This document shows, piece after piece, positions 4,699 to 6,954 of a DNA stretch of 6,954 bases. The position numbers were made by a program, and so were the translations under genes. This DNA is from CAYGUI01 sp964353115. GTDB taxonomy: Bacteria > Pseudomonadota > Gammaproteobacteria > JAGOUU01. Position 1 is the first letter of the stretch. Each line of letters opens with the position of its first letter. The stretch is from the NCBI GenBank assembly GCA_964353115.1, contig CAYGUI010000065.1, positions 1-6,954 of the forward strand, read 5' to 3'. The notes beneath the pieces are model-generated. The model ran no database searches and was not told where the DNA came from. It worked only from the letters and a program-made list of their open reading frames with translations.

Positions 4699-5801
4699 TA
4701 TTCTGCCAGGGTTAGATCATCTATCATTGCTTGTAAAAAACGAGCAGCTTCTCCACCGGTAATAACGCGATGATTAAAAGTTAATGAAAGAGGGATGGTT
4801 TTATTTGGATTACTATAAATTTTGCCGCTGGCAATAATAGCGACTGTTGGTGGTACTACTATAGGAGTAGAGTATTTAGTGCCGTAAATACCAACATTTG
4901 ATAAGACTATAGTTGGATTTTTTAAATCATCAGAATTAATAGTGCGATTTTTAATATTATTTTTAATATTATTTAATTTATCACGTAAATTTTGACCAAA
5001 ATCGCTATTTTCTATATTACGTAAAACTGGAACAAATAGGCCATCAAGAGAATCAACTGCTAATCCCAAATCGATGTTATTTTTTAGATTTAAAGTTAAA
5101 ATATTGGCATCAAACCAGGAATTTAAGATCGGCTCTTTTTTACAGCCCATAACTAATGCGCGAATTAGGCGGATAGTTATATCTTGATTGCTATTCCAAT
5201 TAGATGTCTCAGCATCATCGCAAATAGTTGCGGGAACAACTGTGCGTTGCGATTCTAGCATGATGTTATGCATAGTTTTTCGTATAGAGCTGAGTTCCTC
5301 CCCCCTTTCGTAAAGGGGGATAGCGGCGTTAGCCGCCAGGGGGTTTTTTTTCTCACTCTCAACATCACGCGCAGTAATAACTCCATTAGGCCCCGTAGGT
5401 GTTACACTTTCTAAATCAACGCCCAATTTTTTTGCTAAGGCGCGGACGGCAGGAGTTATTTTAATACCAACTTTTTTGTCACGATAATTAGTCGTAATCA
5501 TCGTTACTTCTTCTAAAAGTGCATCACCAGATTCTATTTTGCCCGCAACAGTTTCAGAGCTTTTATCATTACCTTCAAATTCAACTAAGCTTGCTCCAGT
5601 TGCAACAGTTTCACCGGCATTTGCGAATAATTTTTTTATAATTCCGCGCTGTGGGGACGGAACTTCAACGATAGCTTTAGCAGTTTCAACTGCAACTAAA
5701 GGCTCATCAACTTCAACATGATCGCCAATTTTTACGTGCCATTCTCTTATTTCGGCATCACTTAATCCTTCACCTAAATCAGGTAATTTGAAAATACTCA
5801 T
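4698..5801 (-). CDS. pdhC: Dihydrolipoamide acyltransferase, E2 of pyruvate (or branched-chain) dehydrogenase
   Basis: Core of the 2-oxo acid dehydrogenase complex; it moves the acyl group from E1 via lipoate to CoA. One lipoyl domain occupies about 1-77, with lipoyl Lys42 in VETAKAIVEV. A linker follows, then the E3/E1-binding domain at about 114-148 (ITPAVRALAKKLGV ... GPNGVITARDV). The acyltransferase domain runs from about 169 to 367. His344 in NHRVITGGEA is the catalytic His; the usual Asp of HxxxDG is Thr348, a variant I believe occurs in related single-lipoyl E2s. The 367 residues are complete. Residues 151-168 are encoded by a family 1 repeat inserted in frame in the last linker. The gene follows pdhB by 5 nt and overlaps the ETF-QO start by one base. 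With two-subunit E1 genes upstream, a branched-chain complex cannot be ruled out from sequence alone. Confidence 0.9.
   Translation of the reverse strand: MSIFKLPDLGEGLSDAEIREWHVKIGDHVEVDEPLVAVETAKAIVEVPSPQRGIIKKLFANAGETVATGASLVEFEGNDKSSETVAGKIESGDALLEEVTMITTNYRDKKVGIKITPAVRALAKKLGVDLESVTPTGPNGVITARDVESEKKNPLAANAAIPLYERGEELSSIRKTMHNIMLESQRTVVPATICDDAETSNWNSNQDITIRLIRALVMGCKKEPILNSWFDANILTLNLKNNIDLGLAVDSLDGLFVPVLRNIENSDFGQNLRDKLNNIKNNIKNRTINSDDLKNPTIVLSNVGIYGTKYSTPIVVPPTVAIIASGKIYSNPNKTIPLSLTFNHRVITGGEAARFLQAMIDDLTLAE
4948..4971. repeat. Perfect 12-bp direct repeat inside pdhC
   Basis: TTTTTAATATTA occurs twice back to back, giving NNIKNNIK on the coding strand around residues 277-284. The surrounding protein keeps the normal family length, so this is probably codon bias in an Asn/Lys-rich helix and not an expansion. 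Confidence 0.6.
5300..5351 (+). repeat. Family 1 double-hairpin element, copy C, in frame inside pdhC
   Basis: The element has the same order as copy B: hairpin CCCCCTTT at 5301-5308 with AAAGGGGG at 5312-5319, hairpin GCGGC at 5323-5327 with GCCGC at 5332-5336, then G5 (5339-5343) and T8 (5344-5351). On the pdhC coding strand it reads as residues 151-168, KKNPLAANAAIPLYERGE, with no stop codon. It lies exactly between the end of the E3-binding domain (VITARDVES) and the start of the catalytic domain (ELSSIRKTMHN), where a flexible linker tolerates extra residues. Its local GC content is far above that of the flanking gene, which supports an insertion. Confidence 0.85.
5323..5351 (-). promoter_or_regulatory. 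Possible -1 frameshift or slippage site created by the insertion
   Basis: The pdhC coding strand has A8 followed by C5. In the reading frame this is AAA AAA AAC, so it contains the heptamer A-AAA-AAC in the correct phase for -1 slippage. Six bases later the hairpin GCGGC-TAAC-GCCGC begins (5336 to 5323), followed by the C-tract/G-tract hairpin. A -1 shift would read four codons (CCC CCT GGC GGC) and then TAA. The product would be about 157 residues with the lipoyl and E3-binding domains only. Whether it is used is unknown. Confidence 0.3.
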
Positions 5802-5806
5802 ATTTT

Positions 5807-6793
5807 TTAATATTCCATAACTTTATTTATTGCAGTAATTATTCGATTAACATCGGGCATGTATTGCTGTTCTAATTTGTAATACGGCATGATTGTGTCA
5901 TATCCTGTGACGCGAATTATTGGTGCAAACAAAGATGTTAAGCATTGCTCAGCTAATATAGCGGCAATTTCGGCGCCAACACCACAAGTTTTTGCTGCTT
6001 CATGAATAATTACACAGCGACCAGTTTTTTCAACTGATTCTATAATAGTTTTTTGATCGATAGGTTTAATAGTAGCTAAATCTATTACTTCACAAGAAAT
6101 ATTATTTTCTGCTAATTTTTTTGCAGCATCTAAAGTTTCAAAGATCATAGCTCCCCAGCTGATCAGTGTTACATCAGTTCCTTCTTTTAAAATAAAAGCA
6201 GTATCAAGTGGTAGGGCAGTGCCATCTAATGATAATTTTTGTTTTACTTTGCGATAGATTCTTTTTGGCTCAAGAAAAATTACCGGATCAGGCTCGCGAA
6301 TAGCGGCTAATAATAAACCGTAAGCGCGCTCTGGTGAAGATGGAATAACTACTCGCAGGCCAGGAACATGAGCAAATAAACTTTCAGTGCTTTCAGAATG
6401 ATGCTCGGGAGCATGAATTCCGCCACCAAATGGTGCACGAATAACCATTGGACAGGAAAGTCTGCCGCGTGTGCGATTACGCATGCGTGATGCATGAGAA
6501 ATAATTTGATCAAATGCGGGATAAATAAAGCCCATAAACTGAATTTCAGCAACGGGTTTTAATCCTTGTGTACTCATACCAACGGAAAGTCCGGCAATCA
6601 TCGATTCTGCCAGGGGCGTATTTAATACCCGATTTTTTCCATGTTTTTTTTGTAAACCTTGTGTGGCACGAAAAACACCGCCATTCTCAGCAACATCTTC
6701 ACCAAAAACAACAACAGAATGGTCATGTTTTAGTTCATAATCAAGCGCTTTATTTACCGCTTCTACTAAAGTTAATTCGGCGATCTCAGTCAT
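5807..6793 (-). CDS. pdhB: Pyruvate (or 2-oxo acid) dehydrogenase E1 component, beta subunit
   Basis: With the alpha subunit it forms the thiamine-diphosphate-dependent E1 that decarboxylates the 2-oxo acid and reductively acylates the lipoyl group of E2. The 328 residues match the usual E1-beta length. The pyrimidine-binding domain is first: GEDVAENGGVFRATQGL (31-47), Glu63 in TPLAESMIAG (expected to contact the thiamine aminopyrimidine), and GIHAPEHHSES (125-135) with the conserved His131. The transketolase C-terminal domain follows from about 200, ending in VTGYDTIMPYYKLEQQYMPD (295-314). The ATG lies 2 nt after the pdhA stop. A strong Shine-Dalgarno, GGGAG, sits 6 nt upstream at the edge of the repeat that ends pdhA. 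The E1-beta fold is certain; pyruvate versus branched-chain substrate is inferred. Confidence 0.93.
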   Translation of the reverse strand: MTEIAELTLVEAVNKALDYELKHDHSVVVFGEDVAENGGVFRATQGLQKKHGKNRVLNTPLAESMIAGLSVGMSTQGLKPVAEIQFMGFIYPAFDQIISHASRMRNRTRGRLSCPMVIRAPFGGGIHAPEHHSESTESLFAHVPGLRVVIPSSPERAYGLLLAAIREPDPVIFLEPKRIYRKVKQKLSLDGTALPLDTAFILKEGTDVTLISWGAMIFETLDAAKKLAENNISCEVIDLATIKPIDQKTIIESVEKTGRCVIIHEAAKTCGVGAEIAAILAEQCLTSLFAPIIRVTGYDTIMPYYKLEQQYMPDVNRIITAINKVMEY

Positions 6794-6795
6794 AT

Positions 6796-6954
6796 CTAAC
6801 TCCCGTCATTCCCGCGCAGGCGGGAATCCAGATCAAGTGGCAAATTTTTATACAAATACTTAAACATATCAGCAAATTCAGCAGGCTCTGTCGTTAAATA
6901 ATTATTAACAGCGGTATTAATTTTTTCTGCACAAATTTTAATATGCTCTTGCTC
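6796..6954 (-). CDS. pdhA: Pyruvate dehydrogenase E1 component, alpha subunit (C-terminal end only)
   Basis: This open frame enters from the right edge and encodes the last 52 residues of a longer protein. Residues such as NTAVNNYL and ADMFKYLYKNLP match the typical E1-alpha ending (a '..AV..y....p....MFdy.Y...P..l' pattern). The position directly upstream of pdhB, with 2 nt between stop and start, supports the identification. The final residues LDSRLRGNDGS are encoded by a family 2 repeat, so the natural end has been replaced or extended. The N-terminal domain with the thiamine-diphosphate motif lies outside the window, so function is inferred from this tail and the operon. Confidence 0.75.
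   Translation of the reverse strand, partial: EQEHIKICAEKINTAVNNYLTTEPAEFADMFKYLYKNLPLDLDSRLRGNDGS
6800..6804 (-). promoter_or_regulatory. Shine-Dalgarno of pdhB at the repeat edge
   Basis: GGGAG on the minus strand lies 6 bases before the pdhB ATG. It is the clearest ribosome binding site in the window; guaC, rph and the TerB-like gene show none. Part of its G-tract is the GACGG end of the family 2 repeat. Confidence 0.65.
6802..6833 (-). repeat. Family 2 repeat (dRS3-like) across the pdhA 3' end
   Basis: The minus strand reads CTGG, ATTCCC-N8-GGGAAT, GACGG, with an 8-bp perfect stem (6808-6815 with 6820-6827) and a 4-base loop. It differs from the intergenic copy at one loop base. It is read in frame as the C-terminus of pdhA, and its right end merges with the pdhB ribosome binding site. 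In the mRNA the hairpin would sit just before that site. Confidence 0.85.

Noticed and set aside
4948..4971. 12-bp direct repeat in pdhC as a phase-variable tract
   Set aside because: The unit is a multiple of three, only two copies exist, and the protein has the normal family length there.
5300..5351. Intrinsic terminator inside pdhC
   Set aside because: The T8 tract follows the hairpins only on the antisense strand. In the sense mRNA an A-tract precedes them, so premature termination of pdhC is not predicted.

Overview
The window is a low-GC stretch of a bacterial chromosome, most likely from a gammaproteobacterium and possibly a host-associated member of the Legionellales/Coxiellaceae. 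This placement is an inference. It rests on AT-rich codon use, gammaproteobacterial-type GMP reductase and RNase PH, and a heterotetrameric-E1 pyruvate dehydrogenase operon with a short single-lipoyl E2, as in Coxiella-type genomes. An assembly gap of ten Ns at 4296-4305 shows that this is a draft assembly.

Layout from left to right. Positions 1-94 are extremely AT-rich (8 G/C in 94 bases) and lead into two perfect DnaA boxes at 95-103 and 107-115, an origin-like arrangement. guaC (GMP reductase, minus strand) ends directly against them. A divergent plus-strand gene (1213-2169) encodes an unnamed three-helix membrane protein with a TerB-like cytosolic domain. It converges on rph (RNase PH, minus strand), and the two stop codons share one TTAA. 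Next comes a 283-bp repeat-filled intergenic region. From there to the right edge runs a minus-strand operon, read in the order pdhA (partial, right edge), pdhB, pdhC, ETF-ubiquinone oxidoreductase. Its genes are spaced by 2 nt, 5 nt and a 1-nt overlap (TAATG).

The operon converts a 2-oxo acid to an acyl-CoA (E1 alpha/beta and E2; no E3 is in view). Its last gene passes electrons from acyl-CoA dehydrogenases, via ETF, to ubiquinone. This pairing links 2-oxo acid or branched-chain catabolism with respiration.

The most unusual feature is the behaviour of two small palindromic repeat families. Family 1 is a ~50-bp double hairpin (C-tract/TTT..AAA/G-tract hairpin, GC-rich hairpin, then G-tract and T-tract). 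It occurs as a head-to-head pair between ETF-QO and rph, and as a third copy in frame inside pdhC, in the linker between the E3-binding and catalytic domains. Family 2 matches ATTCCC-N8-GGGAAT, the same form as the neisserial dRS3 repeat. It occurs once between genes, with a 21-bp tandem expansion of one half, and once across the 3' end of pdhA, where it encodes the last residues and lies against the pdhB ribosome binding site. The pdhC insertion also created an in-phase A-AAA-AAC heptamer six bases ahead of a GC hairpin, which resembles a -1 frameshift signal. If used, it would yield a lipoyl plus E3-binding protein without the acyltransferase domain.
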